Below are positions 7,769 through 15,750 of a stretch of DNA of 64,000 nucleotides, one piece after another (position 1 is the stretch's first letter; every line of letters starts with the position of its first letter). The position numbers were made by a program, and so were the translations under genes. A model generated the notes under the pieces. The model did no database searches. It had not been told where the DNA came from and saw only the letters and a program-made list of their open reading frames with translations. Source of the DNA: Dethiosulfovibrio faecalis (GTDB lineage: Bacteria; Synergistota; Synergistia; Synergistales; Dethiosulfovibrionaceae); NCBI RefSeq assembly GCF_021568795.1, contig NZ_JAKGUE010000003.1, forward strand, positions 62,001 through 126,000. Reading direction: 5' to 3'.

Positions 7769-8671
7769 TCAGCGACAGACCCTGAGCATGGAGCTGTCTC
7801 CGGGATGGCCGACGAATTCCTCCACCTTCCGTGCCACGGCCAACACCTTATCCAGATCGAAACCGGTGCGGACCCCCATGGTCTCCAGCATATTGACCAC
7901 GTCCTCGGTGGCAACGTTTCCGGAGGCTCCCGGGGCAAAGGGACAGCCTCCCAGACCGGCGAAGGATGCGTCGAAATGGGACACACCTGCGGTCATCGCG
8001 GCGTAGATATTGGCCAGCGCCATACCCCTGGTGTTGTGGGGATGGACCGTCCAGGTAACGTCGGGATAACGGCGGATCAGGTCGGTCATGTATTCGTAGA
8101 CCTGGCTGGGATGGGCCATGCCGGTGGTGTCGGACATGGATATCTCCCTTATCCCCAGGTCCAGATAGGCGTCCACTATGGGGTATATCTCCTCCAGAGG
8201 TATGATCCCCTCGTCGGTGTATCCGAAGGCGGTGGAGATGGCTCCGCTGAGCTCCCTCCCTCTGTCGGAACAGAAGGCGGCGCATTTTCCGAAACCGGTT
8301 ATGACCTCTTCCGGCGTGGCGTTGCTGTTTTGTCTCGAGTGGGTTCGACTGGCCGAGACGCTCACCTTGACCTTGGTAACCCCGGCCTCGCAGGCCCTCT
8401 CGACTCCCTTGAAGTTGAGGGCCAGACCTCTGTACTCGACTCCGTCGATCTTCCTGAGCCTTTTGACTACCTCGTCGGTATCGGCCATGGAGGGAACCGC
8501 CTTGGGATGGACGAAGGACCCGACCTCGATGCTCTTGGCCCCGGCGTCGATTATTCCCTCTATCAGGGCCAGCTTGTTCTCCACGGACAGAAGGGTGCTC
8601 TCGTTCTGAAGTCCGTCCCTGGGGCCTACCTCGCAGATGACGACCTCGCGGGGAAGAGATGGAGAGGACAT
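7769..8671 (-). CDS. HMG-CoA-lyase-like enzyme
   Basis: A 300-residue DRE-TIM aldolase of the hydroxymethylglutaryl-CoA lyase family, which cleaves a 3-hydroxy-3-methylacyl-CoA to acetyl-CoA and a ketoacid. G-P-R-D-G-L-Q-N-E lies at residues 16-24. The metal-binding H-P-H is at 210-212, and the catalytic loop Cys243 is in G-L-G-G-C-P-F-A-P-G. The real start follows a GAGGGA site; the open frame upstream runs back into aroE. It is the last gene of the catabolic operon, 2 bp after aroE. Because its neighbours are not leucine-degradation genes, a different 3-hydroxyacyl-CoA substrate is possible. Confidence 0.85.
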   Translation of the reverse strand: MSSPSLPREVVICEVGPRDGLQNESTLLSVENKLALIEGIIDAGAKSIEVGSFVHPKAVPSMADTDEVVKRLRKIDGVEYRGLALNFKGVERACEAGVTKVKVSVSASRTHSRQNSNATPEEVITGFGKCAAFCSDRGRELSGAISTAFGYTDEGIIPLEEIYPIVDAYLDLGIREISMSDTTGMAHPSQVYEYMTDLIRRYPDVTWTVHPHNTRGMALANIYAAMTAGVSHFDASFAGLGGCPFAPGASGNVATEDVVNMLETMGVRTGFDLDKVLAVARKVEEFVGHPGDSSMLRVCR

Positions 8672-8673
8672 GG

Positions 8674-9564
8674 CTATCCCTCTTTTCTGGTCAGGTGCTC
8701 CAGCATGGTCTTGGTCATGATCTCCACGTCGGGCTCCTTTCCACCGGTCCAGCGGCGGAAGGCCTCCGCGCCCTGCCAGATGGTCATCCAGTATCCCATC
8801 AGGGTCCTGGCACCTCTGGCCTCGGCTTCGCGGAGCATCTTTGTATCGTGAGGAACGTAGACGAGATCGCACACCATGTGACGGCTCTCCAGATAGGAGG
8901 TATCGAAGACCGTGGCGTCGGTGTTGGGTGCCATTCCGACGGACGTTCCGTTTATGACCAGCTCGTTTTCCTTGAGAAGGTTCGGTATGTCCCCCGCCTC
9001 GGTGGACTGCACCTTGCAAACTCCGGCCCGATAGGAGTTGAGGTCGCTGGCAAGCTTCTGGATTTTCTCGTATCCCGACGCCCTTCCCCAGAGGGTTATG
9101 GAGCTGATCCCGGCGGCGCAAAGGGCGAAGGCAACTCCTCTGGCGGCTCCACCGGCTCCGAAGAGAAGGCAGTGTTTGCCGGTGGGATCGTATCGCCCCT
9201 GCTCCTTAAGCCCATGGACGAATCCTATTCCATCCGTATTGGATCCGCATAGCTTGCCGTCCTTCCAGTAGACGGTGTTGACGGCGTTGCAGAGAGAGGC
9301 TATCTCGTCCAGCTCGTCCAGGTATTTTATTATCTCCTGCTTGAGGGGCATGGTGACGTTGAGTCCCTTGAAGCGCATGGCTGCCAGTGCCGGAACCACC
9401 TTGGGAAGTTCCTCCGCCGTCACCTCGTAGGGGGTGTACACCGCGTTCATCCCCAGGGATTTGAAGTTGGAGTTGTGCATGGCCGGTGACAGAGATTTTC
9501 TGACCGGACTGCCAAGAAGGCCGAAGAACTCCGTGTCGGCCCAGAAAGTCTTTTCCTTAAGCAT
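8674..9564 (-). CDS. aroE: Shikimate/quinate dehydrogenase (AroE family)
   Basis: A 296-residue AroE-family protein. Ser24 and Ser26 in S-L-S-P bind the substrate carboxylate in this family. Lys75 in N-V-T-M-P-L-K, Asn96 and Asp111 are the conserved catalytic and binding residues, and a glycine-rich G-A-G-G-A-A-R nucleotide loop lies near residue 140. I start at the ATG at 9564, preceded by GGAAGGA; the frame extends 27 codons further without a better site. AroE normally reduces dehydroshikimate in biosynthesis. Here it lies downstream of a TRAP transporter and next to a CoA-lyase, so a catabolic direction (shikimate or quinate oxidation) is likely. Confidence 0.88.
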   Translation of the reverse strand: MLKEKTFWADTEFFGLLGSPVRKSLSPAMHNSNFKSLGMNAVYTPYEVTAEELPKVVPALAAMRFKGLNVTMPLKQEIIKYLDELDEIASLCNAVNTVYWKDGKLCGSNTDGIGFVHGLKEQGRYDPTGKHCLLFGAGGAARGVAFALCAAGISSITLWGRASGYEKIQKLASDLNSYRAGVCKVQSTEAGDIPNLLKENELVINGTSVGMAPNTDATVFDTSYLESRHMVCDLVYVPHDTKMLREAEARGARTLMGYWMTIWQGAEAFRRWTGGKEPDVEIMTKTMLEHLTRKEG

Positions 9565-9616
9565 GATGATCGATCCTTCCCTTCGAAAGAGCTTTTCGGA
9601 TATTCCGTTCAAAGAG

Positions 9617-9648
9617 TCGGTGTCCGGACCGATCGGACCGGACACCGA
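9617..9648 (-). promoter_or_regulatory. Intergenic hairpin between dctP and aroE
   Basis: Inverted repeats of 11 bp flank a 10-nt loop that is itself palindromic. No T-run follows, so this looks like an RNA-stability or processing element at the 3' end of the binding-protein gene rather than a terminator. Confidence 0.5.
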
Positions 9649-9665
9649 GCTGCACTGAGATGGGT

Positions 9666-10688
9666 CTACTTCTTAGCCGCTTCGGTGGCTTTGACTATGG
9701 AGTCCACCACGTCGTCTCCCACGTTCTTACGGATCATGTTCTCTACCGTGGCGGCTGCCTTCTTCAGATCCGCCTTGAGCTCGGCATTCGGATCTTGGAT
9801 GTTCATGCCAACCTTCTCGAGGGAGGCCAGCATCTCGTCGTTCTTGGACTTGGCCAGGTCGAAGAGGAAGTCGGAGGCCTCTTTCATGCTCTCGTCGATG
9901 ATGGCCTTGTAGTCGTCGGGCATGCCGTCGTACATATCCTTGTTCATCGTAACGCTGAGTATAAACGCTATGTGGTGGGTGTTCGTGAGGTATTTCTGCA
10001 CCTCGTAGAACTTGCTGGCCCATATGATCTCGTAGGGGTTCTCCTGAGCGTCGACCAGTCCCTGCTGAAGTGCCACGTAAAGCTCGGCGAAGTTGAGAGG
10101 GGTGGGGTTGGCTCCGAGAGCCTTCCAGAAAGCCATGTGATACTCGTTCTCCATGGTACGTATCTTGAGTCCCTTGAAGTCGTCTATTTTCTCCAGCGCT
10201 CTGCTGCTGGTCGTCTCTCTGTAGTAGATGGGCTCGAAGAGGAGCAGTTTGAGGCCCGCCTTCTCGTACCATTTGTTCAGCTCGGCCCTGAAGGGTCCGA
10301 CGAAGGTCTTTCTGGCCACGTCGAGATCGTCGAACAGCATGGGGATGTCGAAGACAGCCAGTTCGGGTATGAAGGCAACCTGGGGAGCGGTGGTCTGAGC
10401 TACCATGGAGATGTCGCCGAACTGGCAACCCTCGAGGATCTCTCTGTCGCCGCCTAGCTGGCTGTCCAGATAGATGTTGACTGTGATGTTGCCCTCGGAT
10501 TTGGCCTCGACGAGTTCCTTTATCTTCTCGGTAGCCAAAGCCCTGGGAGTGCCTCCTGTGGAAGGATAAGCTCCTGCCAGCTGAAGAGTGTACTTTTTCG
10601 CCGCCATGCTCTCTCCGGCAAATCCGAGAAGAACAGTCAGAGCCGCCGCCAGACCTAGGAACATGAAACCACGTTTACCGTTGATCAT
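9666..10688 (-). CDS. dctP: TRAP transporter substrate-binding protein DctP family
   Basis: A 340-residue periplasmic protein. It has a signal peptide (charged start, hydrophobic core at residues 9-24, cleavage near A-M-A) and then a TRAP binding-protein fold. The family arginine, which holds the carboxylate of the ligand, is plausibly in the R-T-M-E-N-E-Y region near residue 180. TRAP systems take up organic acids with a sodium gradient. The gene follows dctM after a 121-bp gap and would be the specificity determinant of the catabolic operon. The candidate ligands are polyhydroxy acids such as shikimate or quinate, by inference from neighbours. Confidence 0.9.
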   Translation of the reverse strand: MINGKRGFMFLGLAAALTVLLGFAGESMAAKKYTLQLAGAYPSTGGTPRALATEKIKELVEAKSEGNITVNIYLDSQLGGDREILEGCQFGDISMVAQTTAPQVAFIPELAVFDIPMLFDDLDVARKTFVGPFRAELNKWYEKAGLKLLLFEPIYYRETTSSRALEKIDDFKGLKIRTMENEYHMAFWKALGANPTPLNFAELYVALQQGLVDAQENPYEIIWASKFYEVQKYLTNTHHIAFILSVTMNKDMYDGMPDDYKAIIDESMKEASDFLFDLAKSKNDEMLASLEKVGMNIQDPNAELKADLKKAAATVENMIRKNVGDDVVDSIVKATEAAKK

Positions 10689-10809
10689 TTATTGCCCCTC
10701 CTTTGTTTTCGTCGATCGTAAAAGATCTACCTATAAACCTTCGGAACAAAACGACACAGTAGAAAGAACCCATCTCTCACCTCCAAACGGTTTAAGATCG
10801 TCCCAGCCC

Positions 10810-12102
10810 TCACCCGAGCAGAACCAGACTGAGCTGAGGAATGTAGGTTATCAACATAAGGGCTACTATGAAGGCCAGTATGAACGGTATGGCCTTTATA
10901 CCGACCTTCATGACCTGTTCCTTTATAAGAGGAGCCGCCACGAAGAGATCGACCCCGAACGGCGGAGTCGCCATGCCTATCGCCAGGGTGACCACCATGA
11001 TGATGCCCAGGTGTACCGGACTGACGCCCAATGCGACGGCGGAGGTGAGCATCATGGGTGCCAGTATGGCTATGGCCGGTCCGACATCCATGAACATGCC
11101 CAGGATGAGCAATATCACGTTGAGCGCGAAGAGGAAGATGTACTTGTTTCCGGCAAAGTTGGTCAGAACGAAGTCCCTCAACACCGCGGGGGCCTGTAAG
11201 AGGGCCAATACACGGCCGAATACTATCGCCAGAGAAAGAAGGACCACTATCGGAGCGTAGGACTTGACCGTGTCGGTCAATATCTCCCCCAAAGAACCTA
11301 AGGTCAGACTCTTATAGATGAAGATGCAGACGATAAGGGCATAGAACACCGATACAGCCGCCGCCTCAGTCGGGGTGACGATGCCTCCGTAGATGCCGCC
11401 CAGGATGATGACCGGAGCCAGAAGGGCCCAGAAACTCTCCTTCAGGAGCACCCAGAGACCGCAGGATCTGAGGATTTGGACCTTTGCGGATATCTTCTCC
11501 CTGTCCTCTCCGTGAACCTTGGCGTAGATGTAGGCATATACCATGAGGCTCAGGCCTATCAGTATGCCGGGAATTATCCCGGCTATGAAGAGACTGCCGA
11601 TGGAGACGCCGGTAACGACCCCGTAGGTGACGAAAGGGATGCTCGGAGGGATTATGACCCCGAGACTCCCGGCCGTCGCGATGAGAGCAGCGCTGTAGAC
11701 CTTGTCGTAGCCCAGGGAGGTAAGAAACGGTATGGCCATCCCGCCCACCGCCGCAGTGGTGGCGACGCCGGAGCCCGATATGGCTCCGTAGAAAAGACAG
11801 GTGACTATGGCGGTCATTGGTATTCCCGCCGGGAAATCCCCGATGAAATAGGCAAAGAAGTTGAACAGCCTCTCGGAGATCTTTCCCTTCGTCATTATGT
11901 TTCCGGAAAGTATGAAAAGTGGAATGGCAAGCATGGGAGTGCTATCGAGAGCGCTGACCACACATCGAACGACGTACTGTACGTTGGCGGTAAAGGCCGA
12001 GTCCATCAGGGACGGAAGAATGGTGGAGAAACCGAGAGCCACCGCAATGGGTATACCCAGGAGAAGACCACCCAGAAGGATGAGAATCATGGATAAAATC
12101 AT
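10810..12102 (-). CDS. dctM: TRAP transporter large permease DctM
   Basis: A 430-residue integral membrane protein with about twelve hydrophobic segments and typical DctM stretches such as G-A-I-S-G-S-G-V-A-T-T-A-A-V-G and I-P-P-S-I-P. It carries the transport path and sodium sites of a TRAP system. It begins 2 bp after the stop of dctQ, so the two are co-translated. Confidence 0.93.
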   Translation of the reverse strand: MILSMILILLGGLLLGIPIAVALGFSTILPSLMDSAFTANVQYVVRCVVSALDSTPMLAIPLFILSGNIMTKGKISERLFNFFAYFIGDFPAGIPMTAIVTCLFYGAISGSGVATTAAVGGMAIPFLTSLGYDKVYSAALIATAGSLGVIIPPSIPFVTYGVVTGVSIGSLFIAGIIPGILIGLSLMVYAYIYAKVHGEDREKISAKVQILRSCGLWVLLKESFWALLAPVIILGGIYGGIVTPTEAAAVSVFYALIVCIFIYKSLTLGSLGEILTDTVKSYAPIVVLLSLAIVFGRVLALLQAPAVLRDFVLTNFAGNKYIFLFALNVILLILGMFMDVGPAIAILAPMMLTSAVALGVSPVHLGIIMVVTLAIGMATPPFGVDLFVAAPLIKEQVMKVGIKAIPFILAFIVALMLITYIPQLSLVLLG

Positions 12103-12104
12103 GT

Positions 12105-12602
12105 CTAAAGCTCCGCCTTTCCGCTCGAATCCCTAATATCGGCCCTGAAACGCTGGATCGCCCTGAAGGTAGCGAGGAGAAATCCCACTACGGCGGCCAT
12201 ATAGATCCATCCCATGTGTACCTTGAGAGCCGGGCTGGTCTGACTGCTTCTCATAACCCTCTGGACCGCCGGCACGGCAGCTATGGACAGATAGCCGAAG
12301 AAAGCCACCACGGTCAGATTTCCCAGATTTGTCATCAGGTTTCTGAGAGGTTTGGGAAGGGCCTCTATCAGGGTATCGACCCTCAGTATGTTTCTCTCTT
12401 TGATGCTGTAACCGATGCTTACGAGGGCAGACCATATGAAGGCGTAACGGGAGGCCTCCTCCGCCCAGGAAAGCGAGTTGTTGAACACGTATCTCATGAT
12501 CACCTGTAGCATCATGACGCTGGCGATCACCACCAGGAGCCCGCTTAAAACGTACTCCTCCAGGTGATCGTTCAGCCATCGAATTATCTTCACCTGTATC
12601 AC
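12105..12602 (-). CDS. dctQ: TRAP transporter small permease DctQ
   Basis: A 165-residue protein with four hydrophobic segments, matching the size and topology of DctQ subunits. The conserved N-terminal amphipathic start and the F-N-N-S-L-S-W-A-E-E motif before the second helix are present. It forms the membrane complex with DctM. It lies 67 bp after the aldehyde dehydrogenase gene in the same direction. Confidence 0.9.
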   Translation of the reverse strand: MIQVKIIRWLNDHLEEYVLSGLLVVIASVMMLQVIMRYVFNNSLSWAEEASRYAFIWSALVSIGYSIKERNILRVDTLIEALPKPLRNLMTNLGNLTVVAFFGYLSIAAVPAVQRVMRSSQTSPALKVHMGWIYMAAVVGFLLATFRAIQRFRADIRDSSGKAEL

Positions 12603-12669
12603 CTCCGCTGGGTGGTTGGGCGACGACGGAGCCCGAAGGCCGGGTCGCCGCTCAAACAGCTACAGTAGT

Positions 12670-14091
12670 CTACTGCGGTTTCTTTTTAGAGGGATCGAAG
12701 AACTCCCCGAAGAGTATCGCCTCGTCGGGCTGGTCCTTCACTATGGGACGGGCCACCCAGGTGCTCTGCATATAGTGTTTCAGTGAGATGTTCTCCGACA
12801 CCATGTTACCGCCCCATACGCCGCATCCCATGCTGGATGTCATGGGCATTCCGTTCTCGGCGCTGCCGGCGTTGGCCTTGGACTGGGGCTGACGGACCAT
12901 TATGCGGGTGACGGGAGCCCTCAGTGCAAGACGGTCGATATGGTCGTCGTCGTGGCTGTAGATCCCGCAGGAGTGGCCTCTGCCTCCGACCTTGTAGATC
13001 TCGTCCATCATCTTCAGGGCGTTCTCGAACTCGCCTTCGTAACGATGCAGTGTCAGCAGGGTGGTAAGCTTCTCCCCGGAGAACTTGTACTCCTTGCCGA
13101 TCCCGTCGCCGACGACCATTATGAACTTGCGGTCCTCCGGGATCTCGAAACCGGCGGCCTTGGCCAGCTTCTGAGGAGCCACGGCGACGGTCGCGACTAT
13201 GCGGTGCCCCTCCTCGTCCCACATGGCCTTCTTCAGCATCTCCCTCTGATCGTCGGTGGCCAGATAGCCGCCCTCGTTCTTCAGGGCCTCAACCATGGCG
13301 TCGTATATCCCGCCGTAGATAACCAGGTTTCCGTCGGCGGAACATCCGGAGCCGAAATCGGATGTCTTGCTGATCCTGGTGTTTCTGGCTGCGATCTCGA
13401 CGTCGGTGGTCTCGTCGAAGATCATGGTGGCGTTTCCGGCGCCGGAACAGTAGGCGGGCTTGCCCGAACTGTGGGCCGCCTTGGTCATGGCGGGGCCTCC
13501 CGTGGCCATTATCAGGTCCCCCATGGTCATGATCTTGTTCACCATGGCCATGTTGGGGGACTCGACGCACTGGAGGAAGTCCTCCGGTTCGCCTATGGCC
13601 TTGAGGGCCTCTCTCATAAGACGAACGACCTCGAAGGTGGTCTTCTTGGTCCTGGGGTGGGGCGAGAATATGACCACGTCCCTGGCCTTCAGGGCGTATA
13701 TGGCGGTGACTATGGGGGTGAGCTCCGGGTTCGTCATGGGGATGAGGGAAACTATCAGCCCCGCCGGTTTGGCGTAGCGGGCCAGCCCCTTCTCGGGATT
13801 GAACTCCACCATTCCGACGCTCTTCTGTCTCAGTGCGTCCCTTAGAACTCCCAGGATCTTGTGTCTCTTGCCGTAACGTCCGTTCCAGTCTCCCGCTCCG
13901 CTCTCCTCGACTCCCATCTTGCCGAGTCTGTCGAAGTTCTCCGGATTTCCCGCAGCCCAGGCGACGGCGCGGCACATGCGGTCGACCCTCTCCTGATCGT
14001 AGTTCTCTATGATTCCCTGAACCCGGCGGGCCTTCTCTACAAGTTTCTCCAGCACCTCGAGCTGTTCCGGAGTTATCTCTTTACTAGCCAT
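12670..14091 (-). CDS. CoA-acylating-type aldehyde dehydrogenase
   Basis: A 473-residue aldehyde dehydrogenase. The catalytic cysteine is Cys250 in G-S-G-C-S-A-D-G, and the nucleotide-binding part carries S-L-I-P-M-T-N-P near residues 115-122. The N-P-E-L-T-P segment and the lack of the usual glutamate base resemble CoA-acylating aldehyde dehydrogenases, including the acetaldehyde and sulfoacetaldehyde enzymes. It would oxidise an aldehyde, probably made by the TPP enzyme of the operon, to an acyl-CoA. The substrate cannot be read from the sequence. Confidence 0.82.
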   Translation of the reverse strand: MASKEITPEQLEVLEKLVEKARRVQGIIENYDQERVDRMCRAVAWAAGNPENFDRLGKMGVEESGAGDWNGRYGKRHKILGVLRDALRQKSVGMVEFNPEKGLARYAKPAGLIVSLIPMTNPELTPIVTAIYALKARDVVIFSPHPRTKKTTFEVVRLMREALKAIGEPEDFLQCVESPNMAMVNKIMTMGDLIMATGGPAMTKAAHSSGKPAYCSGAGNATMIFDETTDVEIAARNTRISKTSDFGSGCSADGNLVIYGGIYDAMVEALKNEGGYLATDDQREMLKKAMWDEEGHRIVATVAVAPQKLAKAAGFEIPEDRKFIMVVGDGIGKEYKFSGEKLTTLLTLHRYEGEFENALKMMDEIYKVGGRGHSCGIYSHDDDHIDRLALRAPVTRIMVRQPQSKANAGSAENGMPMTSSMGCGVWGGNMVSENISLKHYMQSTWVARPIVKDQPDEAILFGEFFDPSKKKPQ

Positions 14092-14125
14092 AACAAATCT
14101 CTCCTTGCGATACTGATTTTTTAGC

Positions 14126-14953
14126 CTACAGAATTCCGTTTTCGACCATGTAATCCTTGGCCGTGGACAGACAGCGCTTGGCGTGTTCCATAGATCCCCA
14201 GCTTCCCTCTCTCTTCAGATGGGGAAGCTCTATGGAGAGGACCACGTCGTCCGGAAGACGGCGGACTACGCCGGCTATGTCGATGGCACCTTCGCCCACG
14301 TAGTAGCGTTCGTCCCTTCCGGTGTGTATCAGGCTTTCCTTGTCGTCCCAGTCGGGGATCTCCGCCGGGCCGTCGCAGATATGGGCCATGTGGAAGAGCT
14401 CCTTAGGACAGTCGTCCAGCTCCGCCGGATCCACCCTGGACCTGTACAGGTGAAGGGTGTCTACCATGATTCCAGCGTTGTCCCTCTTTACCGTGTCGAG
14501 GACCTCTCTGGTCTCCTTCAGGGTGCGGATCGACGCCCAGGTGACGAACTCCAAATTCACCGTGATGCCGTATTGTTTGGCCAGATCGCACAGAGTGGCG
14601 AACTGATCCAGATAGAAGTCTTTTTTGTCGGTCCATATGCTGCTTATGACGTTCTTGACTCCCAGCTCCGCCGCCGCCTCGAAGGGGCCCTCGTAGTTCC
14701 GGACGTCGACTCCGTCGGCGATCTTGGCCAGCTCGATATCGTTTATTGCCACCCCGGTCTCGTCCATGGCCCTGCGGGTCAGGTCGAACATCTCCCTGTT
14801 CCTGTAGATATCGTAGTCGTTCTCGCCCTTGACCCCCATGGTTATGGATCTTATCCCCACGCAGTCGTAGCCCAGGGTGTGGGCGTTGTAGATCATCTCG
14901 GGTGGAGCCCATCCGAGAACGGTAAGCTGAGCCAGAGAATACCTGTGTGCCAT
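14126..14953 (-). CDS. TIM-barrel sugar isomerase/epimerase-like (xylose-isomerase-like) protein
   Basis: A 275-residue xylose-isomerase-like TIM barrel. Conserved acidic and histidine positions of the metal site are visible in L-E-F, V-D-T-L-H and I-E-L. This superfamily includes sugar-phosphate isomerases, inosose dehydratases and 3-dehydroshikimate dehydratases (AsbF/QuiC type). Next to AroD and AroE the last activity is a reasonable guess, but not shown. A GAGGAGG site precedes the ATG at 14953; the longer frame reads back through aroD. Confidence 0.78.
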   Translation of the reverse strand: MAHRYSLAQLTVLGWAPPEMIYNAHTLGYDCVGIRSITMGVKGENDYDIYRNREMFDLTRRAMDETGVAINDIELAKIADGVDVRNYEGPFEAAAELGVKNVISSIWTDKKDFYLDQFATLCDLAKQYGITVNLEFVTWASIRTLKETREVLDTVKRDNAGIMVDTLHLYRSRVDPAELDDCPKELFHMAHICDGPAEIPDWDDKESLIHTGRDERYYVGEGAIDIAGVVRRLPDDVVLSIELPHLKREGSWGSMEHAKRCLSTAKDYMVENGIL

Positions 14954-14973
14954 CTTCTTTTTTGCCTCCTCGA

Positions 14974-15750
14974 CTAACGATAAAGTAGATCGAAGGCCCC
15001 GTGCATCCGCTCCACCGGGATCTGTCCCGGGGCGGACTCGGCGCTTCCGACCGCGAAGGTGAGGTCCGATCCGTAAAGCCCTCCGGCCAGACGGCTGACC
15101 TGTCCCAGAGCTCCCATGGACATGGTTATCAGGGGAACGTCGGGGAAGTCCCTGCGGACCGCCAGGGTGGCCTCGAACACCTTCAGAACGTCCTCCTCCG
15201 ATCTCGGCATCAGAGCCACCTTGGCGACGTCGGCGCCGAAACGGATCTGGGTGGCCAACTGAGAGTAGATGAAGGAGAGAGAGGGGGTCCGGTCGAAATC
15301 GTGATAGGAGACTATAAGCCCTATTCCCGCATTCTCCGCCAGAGCCTTGACCTCCGAGAGCTTCTCGTAGCCGTAGGAAAGTTCCTTGTCCACCAGCTCG
15401 ACAAGCTTCTCCGAGATCGCCCCTATGTATATGCCGTCCTTGGCCGACTCGGACACCTCCTTGATACCGCCCTCCCAATGTCCGCGACAGGTGAGGATGA
15501 TGGGAAGATCTCCCACGGCGGAGCGTACCCTGCGAAGGAGGTCCATCGACGAGTCAAGATCCTCGACCACGTCCCAGGCATCTATTCGCAGCTCTATGAT
15601 GTCCGGATTTATGGAGGAGAGGTTCTCCACCTCCGCCATGACGTCCTCCCCGGTCGAGCCGACCAGGGGGACGCATACCAGGGGAACCTCTCCGCCCAAC
15701 AGGGCGTTTCGGACCTTCAAGGGCTTTCCGGGAAGAGGACGAACCATCAT
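14974..15750 (-). CDS. aroD: Type I 3-dehydroquinate dehydratase
   Basis: A 258-residue type I dehydroquinase. Every active-site residue of the E. coli enzyme is found at a constant offset of seven: Glu53 and Arg55 in E-L-R, Arg89, His150 in S-Y-H-D-F and the Schiff-base Lys177 in A-K-V-A-L-M-P. It interconverts 3-dehydroquinate and 3-dehydroshikimate. Its ATG overlaps the stop of the TPP enzyme gene by 4 bp. Placement in an operon with a TRAP transporter argues for quinate/shikimate catabolism rather than, or in addition to, aromatic biosynthesis. Confidence 0.92.
   Translation of the reverse strand: MMVRPLPGKPLKVRNALLGGEVPLVCVPLVGSTGEDVMAEVENLSSINPDIIELRIDAWDVVEDLDSSMDLLRRVRSAVGDLPIILTCRGHWEGGIKEVSESAKDGIYIGAISEKLVELVDKELSYGYEKLSEVKALAENAGIGLIVSYHDFDRTPSLSFIYSQLATQIRFGADVAKVALMPRSEEDVLKVFEATLAVRRDFPDVPLITMSMGALGQVSRLAGGLYGSDLTFAVGSAESAPGQIPVERMHGAFDLLYR

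Noticed and set aside
6842-8851. 669-codon plus-strand ORF
   Set aside because: It reads out of frame through the ABC-operon protein and antisense to the HMG-CoA-lyase-like gene, crosses a terminator and has composition typical of a shadow frame.
9617-9648. Intrinsic terminator between dctP and aroE
   Set aside because: The stem is strong but no T-tract follows on the minus strand, so it is listed only as a regulatory hairpin.
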